From positions 1 through 20,746 of IMG/VR virus record IMGVR_UViG_3300028556_000048: a stretch of 20,746 nt of DNA; one strand, 5' to 3'. Within the stretch, counting starts at the first letter, position 1. Each line of letters starts with the position of its first letter. The stretch comes from a virus. Made by a program: the position numbers and the translations under genes. Shown in pieces: positions 1 through 6,505 of the stretch. The notes below the pieces were generated by a model that had not been told where the DNA came from, ran no database searches, and saw only the letters and a list, made by a program, of their open reading frames with translations.

Positions 1-1127
1 TCGGCGCTCCTACCTTCAAAATCACCGTCGCGCTGCCGGGCCAAGTGCCTGAAGTGTTTGATAATATCGGCGGCACAGGGAATGCGCTGTACGTCGCTAT
101 GGCGGCGGCCATCAATAGTGGTAACTCGCCCCTGCGCGGGCCTTCCCGCCTTGTCGTGGCCACGGCTGGTTCTAGCACCGGCGCACCGGCGCTTCAGACC
201 CTTACATTCGCGGGCGGCACGGACGGCGCTACCACTATCACCAGCGCCGTTCTTATCGGTGTCGATACGACGCCCCGCACCGGCATGTATGCCCTGCGCG
301 GCACGAAAACAAGCGTCGCGGTTCTGGCTGATGCGGACGATTCAACGCAATGGACAAATCAGGTTGTGTATGGCCTAAGCGAAGGCACATACATGATCGC
401 GGTCAGCCCGGCCGGGGACACCATCACGAACTTCGCAAGCACCATCGCCACGGCTGGCATCGACAGCTACGCGATTAAGGTTCTTCTGGGCGACTGGATT
501 TACATAAACGACAATGTGAATAATCTTGTGCGCCTGATTTCGCCGCAAGGCTTCATCGGCGGATTGCTGGCGAACCTTACCCCGAACAATAGCACCTTGA
601 ACAAGAAGATTCAGGGCATCATCGGAACGCAGAAGTCCTACGCCAATCAGCAATACAGCCAAGCCGAACTTCAGGCGCTTGGCCTCGCGCGTGGCGACGT
701 TATAGCGAACCCATGCCCCGGCGGTTCTTACTTCGGGGCGCAGTTCGGGCATAACACTTCCAGCAATGCCGTCATTCACGGGGACAATTATACCCGCATG
801 ACGAACTACATTGCGGCCACGCTGAACGGCGGCATGGGCATCTATGTGGGTCAGACCATCACGCCGACCGTGATGGTGAATGCGAAGGCAACACTGGACA
901 GCTTCTTCGCTGCGCTGGCACAACCTAGCGTAGCCATGCCGGACGGCATGATTAACGACTGGCTGGTGAAGCTGGACAAGACGAACAACCCGTTCACCAG
1001 AACTGCGCTTGGCTACATGCAAGCCGATTGTCAGGTTCAGTATCAGTCGATACTTGAATTCTTCATCGTCAATTTGCAGGGCGGACAAAGCGTTGTCATT
1101 CAGCGCGTGGGCGTTCAGGCCGTCTAA
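1..1127 (+). CDS. Contractile tail sheath protein (5' end cut by window)
   Basis: The frame is already open at base 3 and has no stop before 1127, so the N-terminus lies outside the window; 375 codons are visible. Internal GTG/ATG codons near the edge are not the true start. The product would be the sheath subunit that polymerises around the tail tube and contracts to drive the tube through the host envelope. Visible support is the sheath-like C-terminus: a region with PTVMVNAKATLDSFF, then NPFTRTALGYMQADCQVQYQ, then a hydrophobic strand FFIVNLQGG and a terminal QRVGVQAV. The place directly before a tube gene and a frameshifted chaperone fits the family order. Mu-type sheaths are about 500 residues, so roughly 120 are missing. 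Only two cysteines are visible. Confidence 0.85.
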   Translation, partial: GAPTFKITVALPGQVPEVFDNIGGTGNALYVAMAAAINSGNSPLRGPSRLVVATAGSSTGAPALQTLTFAGGTDGATTITSAVLIGVDTTPRTGMYALRGTKTSVAVLADADDSTQWTNQVVYGLSEGTYMIAVSPAGDTITNFASTIATAGIDSYAIKVLLGDWIYINDNVNNLVRLISPQGFIGGLLANLTPNNSTLNKKIQGIIGTQKSYANQQYSQAELQALGLARGDVIANPCPGGSYFGAQFGHNTSSNAVIHGDNYTRMTNYIAATLNGGMGIYVGQTITPTVMVNAKATLDSFFAALAQPSVAMPDGMINDWLVKLDKTNNPFTRTALGYMQADCQVQYQSILEFFIVNLQGGQSVVIQRVGVQAV

Positions 1128-1167
1128 GAATCTCGAATCACAACCCGTCAACTTATGAGGTAGAAAA

Positions 1168-1599
1168 ATGCCTATTAATGGCTTTAACGTCGGCAAAGAC
1201 GTAACCCTTACCGTTCTAAATCCGAACGGAAATCTGGCTATGGCTGGCCTGACCAGCTTCACGGCAAAGCCAATGTTTACCGACATAAAGTCGAAGCGGC
1301 TGGACGGCAAGACGTACTTCGGTGAGATCCCGGACGGCTGGTCTGGAAGTTTCAAACTTGACAGAACCGACCCAAGCGTCGATATTTTCTTCGCCAATCT
1401 GGAAGCGGGTTATTACGCGGGTCAGAACAATCCATCCGGCACTATCCAAGAAGTGATTAGCGAGGCGGACGGAACGACGACGACTTGGCGCTATGACGGC
1501 GTAGTCCTTAAACTGGACGACGCTGGCGACTGGAAGGGCGACGCAAGGGTCGAACAATCAATTACCTTCAATGCTACCACGAAGGTCAAGGTCGGGTAA
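1168..1599 (+). CDS. Phage tail tube protein
   Basis: A 143-residue protein that would form the inner tube of the contractile tail, through which DNA passes. It begins MPINGFNVGKDVTLTVL and is rich in beta-prone stretches, with a middle segment GEIPDGWSGSFKLDR typical of small tube proteins (about 120-170 residues). The ATG follows a good Shine-Dalgarno (GAGG, then AGAAAA). It sits 40 bases after the sheath stop and overlaps the chaperone start by one base (TAATG). The call rests mainly on position between sheath and chaperone and on size; the fold was not checked. Confidence 0.8.
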   Translation: MPINGFNVGKDVTLTVLNPNGNLAMAGLTSFTAKPMFTDIKSKRLDGKTYFGEIPDGWSGSFKLDRTDPSVDIFFANLEAGYYAGQNNPSGTIQEVISEADGTTTTWRYDGVVLKLDDAGDWKGDARVEQSITFNATTKVKVG

Positions 1600-2048
1600 T
1601 GCAAGTCACGGTAAACAAGACACCGGAAAATTCAGTAGCGCAGCCAGAGGCGGCAGCAGCGCCGCAGATCGACGCCCTGAAAGCCATTCCGCCCAGCGTC
1701 GTCGTCAAGGACGGAACCGCTGTTTTCATTATCAGCGATGGCCGCACCATCAGCATCAGGAAAATGGGGCCGATGGACAGAATGCGGATGGCCAGCATCA
1801 TCGGTGCTGAAAATTCCAAGAACGAACTTTACCTGTCAAACGCAGTTCCAGCTTTCTGCGTGATAAAAATAGATAGCGAGGCTGTGCCGCGCCCGCAGAA
1901 CGTGCTTGGCCTTGAAACGCTGGCGGAACGCCTGGGCGACAAGGCTTTGCTGGAAATCACGCTGGCGATGGCGGAGAATTTCCCTGAAGCCGATCTGACG
2001 CAGATCGTGAAAGACTTTCAGGCGAGGCAAGCACTAAAAAACTTGTAG
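1599..2048 (+). CDS. Tail assembly chaperone, short (zero-frame) form
   Basis: A 149-residue protein with an Ala/Pro/Gln-rich N-terminus (about residues 10-30), a beta-rich core around VVVKDGTAVFIISDGRTISI, and a helical C-terminal half ending RQALKNL. Such proteins bind the tape measure and guide tube polymerisation; they are absent from the mature tail. The identification rests on the position between tube and tape measure and on a programmed -1 frameshift signal at its last codons, the hallmark of lambda G/GT, P2 E/E' and Mu gp41/42-type chaperones. Its start overlaps the tube stop by one base, so translation is coupled. Confidence 0.82.
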   Translation: MQVTVNKTPENSVAQPEAAAAPQIDALKAIPPSVVVKDGTAVFIISDGRTISIRKMGPMDRMRMASIIGAENSKNELYLSNAVPAFCVIKIDSEAVPRPQNVLGLETLAERLGDKALLEITLAMAENFPEADLTQIVKDFQARQALKNL

Positions 2049-2242
2049 AGAATTCCGAATGGCCAGCCATGCTAAGGCTGGTCGCAAACGGGGTTCCTTG
2101 GCATGTCGCGCTTGGCATCGACCCATCTGAACACATAGTCCTGACAGAAATGGAACGCGCCGCTGCTGCCATTATCTTCGGCATCTTCGATGGCGGGAAA
2201 TGGAATTGGGACAGCATGACATGGGACAAACCCAATGCCTGA
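1599..2242 (+). CDS. Tail assembly chaperone, long form made by -1 frameshift
   Basis: If ribosomes slip one base back on the heptamer at 2036-2042, reading leaves the frame that stops at 2046-2048 and continues in the next frame to the TGA at 2240-2242. The product is 148 shared residues plus 66 extra, 214 in all. The extension starts LVENSEWPAMLRLVANGVPW and ends TWDKPNA. It contains a helix-prone MERAAAAIIF segment and several tryptophans, as in gpT-type extensions. The frame has no good start of its own: the ATG at 2069 lies in the loop of a predicted hairpin and lacks a Shine-Dalgarno. Its end overlaps the next gene by eight bases. Existence of the product is inferred. Confidence 0.82.
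2036..2042 (+). promoter_or_regulatory. -1 ribosomal frameshift slippery heptamer
   Basis: The sequence A AAA AAC is in exactly the right phase (zero-frame codons CTA AAA AAC TTG TAG). A one-base backward slip allows AAA/AAA re-pairing. A Shine-Dalgarno-like GAGG lies at 2024-2027, eight bases upstream of the heptamer, as at E. coli dnaX. A stem-loop follows at 2061-2083. The zero-frame stop comes only one codon after the heptamer. Confidence 0.85.
2061..2083 (+). promoter_or_regulatory. Stem-loop downstream of the frameshift site
   Basis: GGCCAGCC (2061-2068) pairs with GGCTGGTC (2076-2083) through eight pairs, one of them G-U, around a seven-base loop (2069-2075). It begins 18 bases past the heptamer, longer than the usual 5-9 base spacer, so its stimulatory role is less certain than the heptamer itself. 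Confidence 0.6.
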
Positions 2243-2732
2243 ATTTGACAGCTTCCTAAAGGCCGCCACGCATTGCGCGGAAATGGCCGTCGCGCAGCAC
2301 GAAGCCACGCATAACGCTCTGGAACGCGCGACACGCCTATTGCAGCGCAAGGCAAAACAGAAATTCGGAGAATATCAGGAACAGGCCGGTCAATTCGTGG
2401 CATGGGCCGAACTGGCAGACTCCACGCAGGATCAACGGGAAAGGGCTGGCTACGAGCCGGACGAACCGCTGCTGCGCGATGGAACGCTGCGCGAAGGTAT
2501 TCAGCGCCTTGTGAAAGATGGCGAAGGCTATGTCGGCAGCAATGACGACGTGATGGTTTATCAGGAACTTGGCACTAAGAATATGCCGCCGCGTTCCGTA
2601 CTCGGCGCGACAGGCGTAGAAAATGTCGAAGGCGTGGTAAAAATCGTCGGGCAAAGCGTCGTCATGGCGCTTGTCGGGGAGTATGTTTTTGAAGGCTCAA
2701 TAGACATTCTCGAATGGTCGGCTAAACCATAA
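2235..2732 (+). CDS. HK97 gp10-like phage protein (tail completion/connector type)
   Basis: A 165-residue protein. The N-terminal half is helical and charged (LERATRLLQRKAKQKF). Then comes a region LLRDGTLREGIQ, and at about residues 110-126 the segment VYQELGTKNMPPRSVLG. The pattern aromatic-x-E-x-GT-x(2)-MPPR-x-x-L is the signature of HK97 gp10-family proteins, which usually sit at the head-tail junction. Start ATG 2235 overlaps the end of the chaperone extension by eight bases, so it is probably coupled to frameshifted ribosomes. Its place after the chaperone rather than upstream of the sheath is unusual and leaves the exact role open. Confidence 0.55.
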   Translation: MPEFDSFLKAATHCAEMAVAQHEATHNALERATRLLQRKAKQKFGEYQEQAGQFVAWAELADSTQDQRERAGYEPDEPLLRDGTLREGIQRLVKDGEGYVGSNDDVMVYQELGTKNMPPRSVLGATGVENVEGVVKIVGQSVVMALVGEYVFEGSIDILEWSAKP

Positions 2733-2755
2733 AGCTGATGGACGCAGGGGTCGCT

Positions 2756-2809
2756 TCTTATATTGACTTCAATATAAGATTCAGCAGCACAGCAATATAA
2801 CTTATATTG
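2756..2809 (+). repeat. AT-rich leader with two palindromes sharing one 8-mer
   Basis: The 90-base gap 2733-2822 is strikingly AT-rich. Palindrome 1 is TCTTATATTG-ACTT-CAATATAAGA (2756-2779), with ten-base perfect arms. Palindrome 2 is CAATATAA-C-TTATATTG (2793-2809). The same 8-mer thus occurs four times, two per orientation. The Shine-Dalgarno GGAG (2809-2812) for the gene at 2823 begins at the last base of palindrome 2. Possible roles are an operator, a transcribed attenuator or an insertion scar. A TTGACT (2763-2768) resembles a -35 box but no well-spaced -10 is seen. Confidence 0.6.
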
Positions 2810-2822
2810 GAGACCATATAAA

Positions 2823-3119
2823 ATGCGCGAATCTAAAATTAACGTGCCATGTGTGCGCGTCGATGAACTTCCTTTTGAAGCACCTGCTGGTCATACGGTT
2901 GTTTATAAGGACGGCGATCAAACTGTAATAAATTTCGGTTGTCCATGCGGTTGCGGCGCACACTATGGCGGCAAGGGATGGAATGTAACCGAAAACGAAG
3001 GCAAACTTTCGTCGACCCCGTCCTTTGGATGCTATCCAACAAAACGCGGCGATGCTGGCCCTGATGGAAACTTTCATTGGCACGGCTTCCTGACGAATGG
3101 AGTTTTCACGGAATGCTGA
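2823..3119 (+). CDS. DUF6527-like small Cys/His protein
   Basis: A 98-residue protein with a probable metal site: CPCGCG (C40, C42, C44), W53, a SSTPSFGC stretch (64-70) and HWH (85-87) followed by GFLTNGVF. The order CPCGCG, Trp, S-x-x-PS, H-x-W/H, then a hydrophobic turn with NG, is what I recall of DUF6527, a family of about 100 residues with unknown biochemical role; no database was searched. Some DUF6527 genes lie beside ThiF/E2-like ubiquitin-type genes in bacteria, but nothing of that kind is present here. GGAG ten bases before ATG 2823 supports the start. It sits between the chaperone and the tape measure, behind its own AT-rich leader, so it may be cargo rather than a structural tail part. 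Confidence 0.6.
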   Translation: MRESKINVPCVRVDELPFEAPAGHTVVYKDGDQTVINFGCPCGCGAHYGGKGWNVTENEGKLSSTPSFGCYPTKRGDAGPDGNFHWHGFLTNGVFTEC

Positions 3120-3415
3120 CAGAAATACCGCGCCTTACCGATCATAAAGCTGCCGGGCCGGGATGGTTTCGCACCGTCAATAGTGAAGGCAAGCCGTTAA
3201 AGCCTACGATTATGTGCAAGTGCGGCCATCTTTCAGGGATTTCGCTGCATCATGTCCATGCGGACGGGACTGTCACCGCTTCGTTTTATCACGGCGAGGC
3301 GCAGAAGTTCACGCATAACGGTAAGGAATACGATCAAGGCGCACCGGGTTGTGGCTGGCACGTCTTTCTTAAATTACTTGACTGGAATGATGGCGAGTTT
3401 CCGCCGGTTCCGTAA
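3113..3415 (+). CDS. Small Cys/His protein, possible diverged DUF6527-like partner
   Basis: A 100-residue protein starting at ATG 3113, overlapping the stop of the preceding gene by seven bases. GGAG lies ten bases upstream. An in-frame extension to 3077 exists but would run deep into the preceding gene and is unlikely. It carries CKCGH (C35, C37), LHHVHADGTVTASFYHG (45-61) and GCGWHVFLKLLDW (79-91). The layout C-x-C-G, then an H-rich strand with DG, then C-x-W-H before a hydrophobic strand echoes its neighbour, so a shared zinc-binding fold from an old duplication is my inference. I do not recognise a named family with confidence. Confidence 0.55.
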   Translation: MLTEIPRLTDHKAAGPGWFRTVNSEGKPLKPTIMCKCGHLSGISLHHVHADGTVTASFYHGEAQKFTHNGKEYDQGAPGCGWHVFLKLLDWNDGEFPPVP

Positions 3416-3439
3416 CGCAATCCGGGGAGGCTAAGAACA

Positions 3440-5338
3440 ATGTTTGAAGCCTTTAAGGTAGGCATCACTATTGCCTTGACGAATACGGTCAGTTCCGCGC
3501 TCGGCATGATGAGCAAGGATTTTATCAAGACCGATGCCGAAGCGCAGCGCCTGAAGTCCACGCTTAAAGAAATCAAGATGCTCGGCGCTACCGGGATCCT
3601 GTTCGGCGCAGCTGGGATGATGGGGCTTAAACTGGTGGAAGCGGCTGTAAAGCCCGCCACGGAGTACGCGCACCAGCTTAACATTATGAACATGGCCGGT
3701 CTGAAACAGGCCGAAATTGCTGATGCGGTCGGCGCGGCATGGAAGAACACGCGCGACGTAATGACGACGACGGCCACGGAAAACCTGAAATCGCTTCTCG
3801 ATCTGCGTAACGTGCTTGGCAATATGGAAGACGCCAAGGCCATGTTACCGATTGTTACGAAGATCGAAGCCGTCATGGCAGCGTCCGGCAGTTCGAACCT
3901 TGTGAGTAATGCGCACGATATAGCGTTCAGCATGGCGAAGGCCTTGGACGTGATCGGGGCTGTCAGTAATCCTGCCGTCATGCAGCGCCAAGCCGCAGAA
4001 ATGTCCAAGGTGATTGCAGCCTTTCAGGGCCGCGTGACGCCGCAGATGTTCCAGCAGGTCTTCACTTATGCGCGTCAGGCCAAGTTCGATATGTCGGACG
4101 AATTCAAGTATGAAATCCTGCCCAGCCTTATGCTGGAAATGGCGACAAAAACAGGCGGCGGGGGCGGTTCGCGCGGCGTCGGCCCCATGCTTGCCGCCAT
4201 GTATCGCATAACAAATCAGGGCTATATCAATAAAAAAGCCCTGCCGGAACTGGAAAGCCTCGGCCTTGTGGACGGAAGAAGTGCGCTCCGCACCACGACC
4301 AGCGGAACGACCGTCAGCGCCATGAAGGAAGCCGCGCTTGCCGCCAGCAATCCGTTCCGATGGGTCAATGAAGTTCTGGTTCCTGCCATTCGTAAAAAGT
4401 ACGGCGAAGGAGTCACGGACGAATTTGTGCGCAGCAAGATTAACGAAGTCATGCGCGGCAATCAGCTTGCCGCGTCGATGGCCGTGGAATTCTTCACGAA
4501 ACAAAATAACTTCCTGCGCGACCAGAAAATTATTCAGGGCGCGATGCCGTTTAACGAAGCCTTCAAGCAAGCCACGAATAACGATTATTTCACGGCACGG
4601 ACAATGCTGGATAAGCAATGGGAAAGTTTCAAGATCGCGCTCGGCAAGGATATAGTGCCGATAATCGTACCCGCACTTCTCGCTATGGCGCGTGGCATTA
4701 ATGCTTTGACCAGTGTAATCACGGCGCATCCCACGGCGACGCGCCTTATCATGGAATTCGTGGCCGTCTTTTCAGCCCTGCTTATTGCGGTCGGCACCGG
4801 CGCTGGTATCTATGCCTTGGTACTGGCCTTCGGGCTGCTGGGCGGCATCTTCGCCGTCGGCACAGGGACAATCGGCCTTATCGTGGCTGGTATAGCTGCT
4901 GCGGTCACGGCTGTTTATGAGATTTACGCGCACTGGGGAACAATGTCGGCCAGGATTAAAGCTGTAATCGTCGATATATGGAATAATTCCACGCTTGGGA
5001 TTTTGTGGAACCTTGCGACATGGATTTTCAACTTCGTGGGACGCCTCATAGGTATGTGGCGCGGTAAATCTGGTGACACTGTTCCCGCTGCGCAGACCGT
5101 TACGAACGGCGCGGCTGGCGCTGCCGGAATAGACGTTTCCGGCGCTCCTGGGCAGGGTATGCGGATCGGCGCACCGCCAAAATCTATGCAACCCATAGCG
5201 GTTAACAACCAGCTATTCCTTGATGGGCGGCAGATTCACGAGTCGACCATGCAGTTCATGTATAACGACATGAACGTCGTTCCGCCCACGGGCAGCAGCT
5301 TTGATGGGCGTCAATCTTTGCAGGGCGCTACGCAATGA
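3440..5338 (+). CDS. Tail tape measure protein
   Basis: The longest gene of the tail module, 632 residues, following the chaperone region as expected. Tape measures set tail length and may enter the host membrane during DNA delivery. The N-terminal half is mostly helical and Ala/Met-rich (AALGMM-type segments, a Gly run GGGGG near residue 235). Residues about 405-500 are strongly hydrophobic (VPIIVPALLAMARGI, then ALLIAVGTGAGIYALVLAFG, then IGLIVAGIAAAVTAVYEIY), typical of the membrane-active part. The C-terminus is polar (QSLQGATQ). At about 0.15 nm per residue, a general rule, the tail would be near 95 nm. No cysteine is present. A strong Shine-Dalgarno (GGGGAGG) precedes ATG 3440. Confidence 0.9.
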   Translation: MFEAFKVGITIALTNTVSSALGMMSKDFIKTDAEAQRLKSTLKEIKMLGATGILFGAAGMMGLKLVEAAVKPATEYAHQLNIMNMAGLKQAEIADAVGAAWKNTRDVMTTTATENLKSLLDLRNVLGNMEDAKAMLPIVTKIEAVMAASGSSNLVSNAHDIAFSMAKALDVIGAVSNPAVMQRQAAEMSKVIAAFQGRVTPQMFQQVFTYARQAKFDMSDEFKYEILPSLMLEMATKTGGGGGSRGVGPMLAAMYRITNQGYINKKALPELESLGLVDGRSALRTTTSGTTVSAMKEAALAASNPFRWVNEVLVPAIRKKYGEGVTDEFVRSKINEVMRGNQLAASMAVEFFTKQNNFLRDQKIIQGAMPFNEAFKQATNNDYFTARTMLDKQWESFKIALGKDIVPIIVPALLAMARGINALTSVITAHPTATRLIMEFVAVFSALLIAVGTGAGIYALVLAFGLLGGIFAVGTGTIGLIVAGIAAAVTAVYEIYAHWGTMSARIKAVIVDIWNNSTLGILWNLATWIFNFVGRLIGMWRGKSGDTVPAAQTVTNGAAGAAGIDVSGAPGQGMRIGAPPKSMQPIAVNNQLFLDGRQIHESTMQFMYNDMNVVPPTGSSFDGRQSLQGATQ

Positions 5339-5517
5339 ACTGGGCTGCGATAGTCCTTATAATAGTTCAGGGACATTTAGTTCCTGCCGGAGTTTATGTG
5401 GAACACTTCAATAGCCGCGCGGCATGTATTGTCTTCGCGGATTCAATAAAATCCGACATAGAAGAAATAGACCCTAGACTTCATGTCATTTCTGGCTGCA
5501 TGGACGACTTCAAATGA
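5335..5517 (+). CDS. Small membrane-anchored protein of unknown function
   Basis: A 60-residue protein overlapping the tape measure stop (ATGA at 5335) and the next gene's start (ATGA at 5514), so it is tightly coupled and very probably real. The N-terminus is hydrophobic (WAAIVLIIVQGHLVPAGVYV), resembling a signal anchor or an uncleaved signal peptide. A short polar domain with two cysteines follows (RAACIVF and SGCMDD). I do not recognise a family. It could be an accessory of tape measure insertion, or an adsorption or exclusion protein. The two cysteines would suit a disulphide if the C-terminal part faces the periplasm. Confidence 0.7.
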   Translation: MNWAAIVLIIVQGHLVPAGVYVEHFNSRAACIVFADSIKSDIEEIDPRLHVISGCMDDFK

Positions 5518-6284
5518 TCGTAATTCTAACCCTTGGCGGCGTAATCTTTCAGGATTTTGAGATCCCGGAAAAGATTTCTGGCGGCGGCGCACAGTCGCTG
5601 GACACGAAGAAGTTTCTAGGTGGTTCCAGAATAATCGACGCGCTTGGCAGCGATGATGATGAAATTGCATGGGATGGAAGGTTTCGCGGCTTCGGTGCGG
5701 AAGGGCGATGCCAGCAGCTTGACCTTATGCGGAAGCAGGGCGTTCCGATCAGCCTGACGTTCAGTACCTTCAGCTATCAGGTGCTGATTAAGCGGTTCAA
5801 GTTCGACTTTCAGCAGCCCTTTGAAATCCCGTACAGCATCAGCCTTGAAGTTCTGGTCGACAATAACGCGCCCCCGCCAGGCATACTGGCGACGATAGAT
5901 GAAGTGTTCGGCACGGACTTGGCGGATTCGCTGGATTTAAGTGGCGAAATCGACATACCGGCCATTACGTCGGCGCTGAATAACGTGCAGACGACGGTAA
6001 GCACGATCCAGTCCCTGACGGGCGCGAATTCAGGCGTTTTGAACACGCTTAGCCAGGATATTGTATCGGCGCAGGGCGCGACGCAAACAGCCATCGGCGC
6101 GGCCAGCGGGCAGATTACGCCTGTGGCCGGTTCTGTCTTCGGCGGTGTCGCAGGACTTCCCCCGGCCACAATCGCGGCGAACGTCGCGGGTCAGGCCAGC
6201 AGCTTCGCCAGCCTGTCGAATCTCATTCCGCTTAACTCGGTTCTTGGCGTGATGAATAAGAACCTTGCGACTGTGGGGCCGTAA
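5514..6284 (+). CDS. Tail/baseplate adaptor between tape measure and hub (Mu gpN position)
   Basis: A 256-residue protein. The N-terminal 120 residues show features I associate with baseplate-proximal tail adaptors: LGGVIFQDFEIPEKIS, then GGSRIIDALGSDDDEIAWDG, RFRGFGAEGRC and FSYQVLIKRFKFDF. The pattern of a short strand, E-I-P-E-x-I-x-x-GG, a DALG-DDD turn, W-x-G-x-F-x-G and a late IPY strand is shared by phage proteins that bridge the tube end and the hub. The C-terminal half is Ala/Ser/Thr-rich and low in charge. The neighbours on both sides (tape measure module, then LysM/gpX-like and gpD-like) fit the position of the Mu DNA circulation protein. The specific biochemical role is not shown by the sequence. 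Confidence 0.6.
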   Translation: MIVILTLGGVIFQDFEIPEKISGGGAQSLDTKKFLGGSRIIDALGSDDDEIAWDGRFRGFGAEGRCQQLDLMRKQGVPISLTFSTFSYQVLIKRFKFDFQQPFEIPYSISLEVLVDNNAPPPGILATIDEVFGTDLADSLDLSGEIDIPAITSALNNVQTTVSTIQSLTGANSGVLNTLSQDIVSAQGATQTAIGAASGQITPVAGSVFGGVAGLPPATIAANVAGQASSFASLSNLIPLNSVLGVMNKNLATVGP

Positions 6285-6505
6285 TGCAGAATATCAATGT
6301 GGCGGGCGGCAATCTTTTCCAGCTTGCCCTGCAATATCTCGGCGACGCTACGCAATGGAACAGAATTGCGCTGGCGAATCTATCGACTCTTGCGCCTAAT
6401 GGCGGCGTTCCAGACCCTGTGATTGCAGGGGTCGTAAACCTTAACATTCCATCCATTAATACGGATGCTGGCGGCGGTGTCTATGTTCCTCCCCTCCCCG
6501 ACTAG
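6284..6505 (+). CDS. LysM/gpX-like small tail protein
   Basis: A 73-residue protein starting with a one-base overlap (TAATG). VNLNIPS near residues 51-57 and GGNLFQLALQYLGDATQWNRIA at residues 8-29 (a G-x-L-x-x-L-A-x-x-x-LGD-x-x-W-x-x-I-A pattern) are the classic small LysM motif of P2 gpX-type proteins, which cap or connect the tube end near the baseplate hub. A Pro-rich tail (YVPPLPD) ends it. The gene lies directly before the gpD-like hub, as gpX does in P2-like phages. Confidence 0.75.
   Translation: MQNINVAGGNLFQLALQYLGDATQWNRIALANLSTLAPNGGVPDPVIAGVVNLNIPSINTDAGGGVYVPPLPD

Noticed and set aside
375-1397. Long open frame on the reverse strand (340 codons) across the sheath and tube genes
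   Set aside because: It lies opposite two well-supported tail genes, has no family features, and arises from codon bias in the real genes.
2069-2242. Independent 57-residue gene from ATG 2069
   Set aside because: The ATG is in a hairpin loop without a Shine-Dalgarno, and the frame is open further upstream to the slippery heptamer; better explained as the frameshift extension.
3845-4729. Reverse-strand open frame of 294 codons opposite the tape measure
   Set aside because: No recognisable domain and fully contained in the tape measure gene; a shadow frame.
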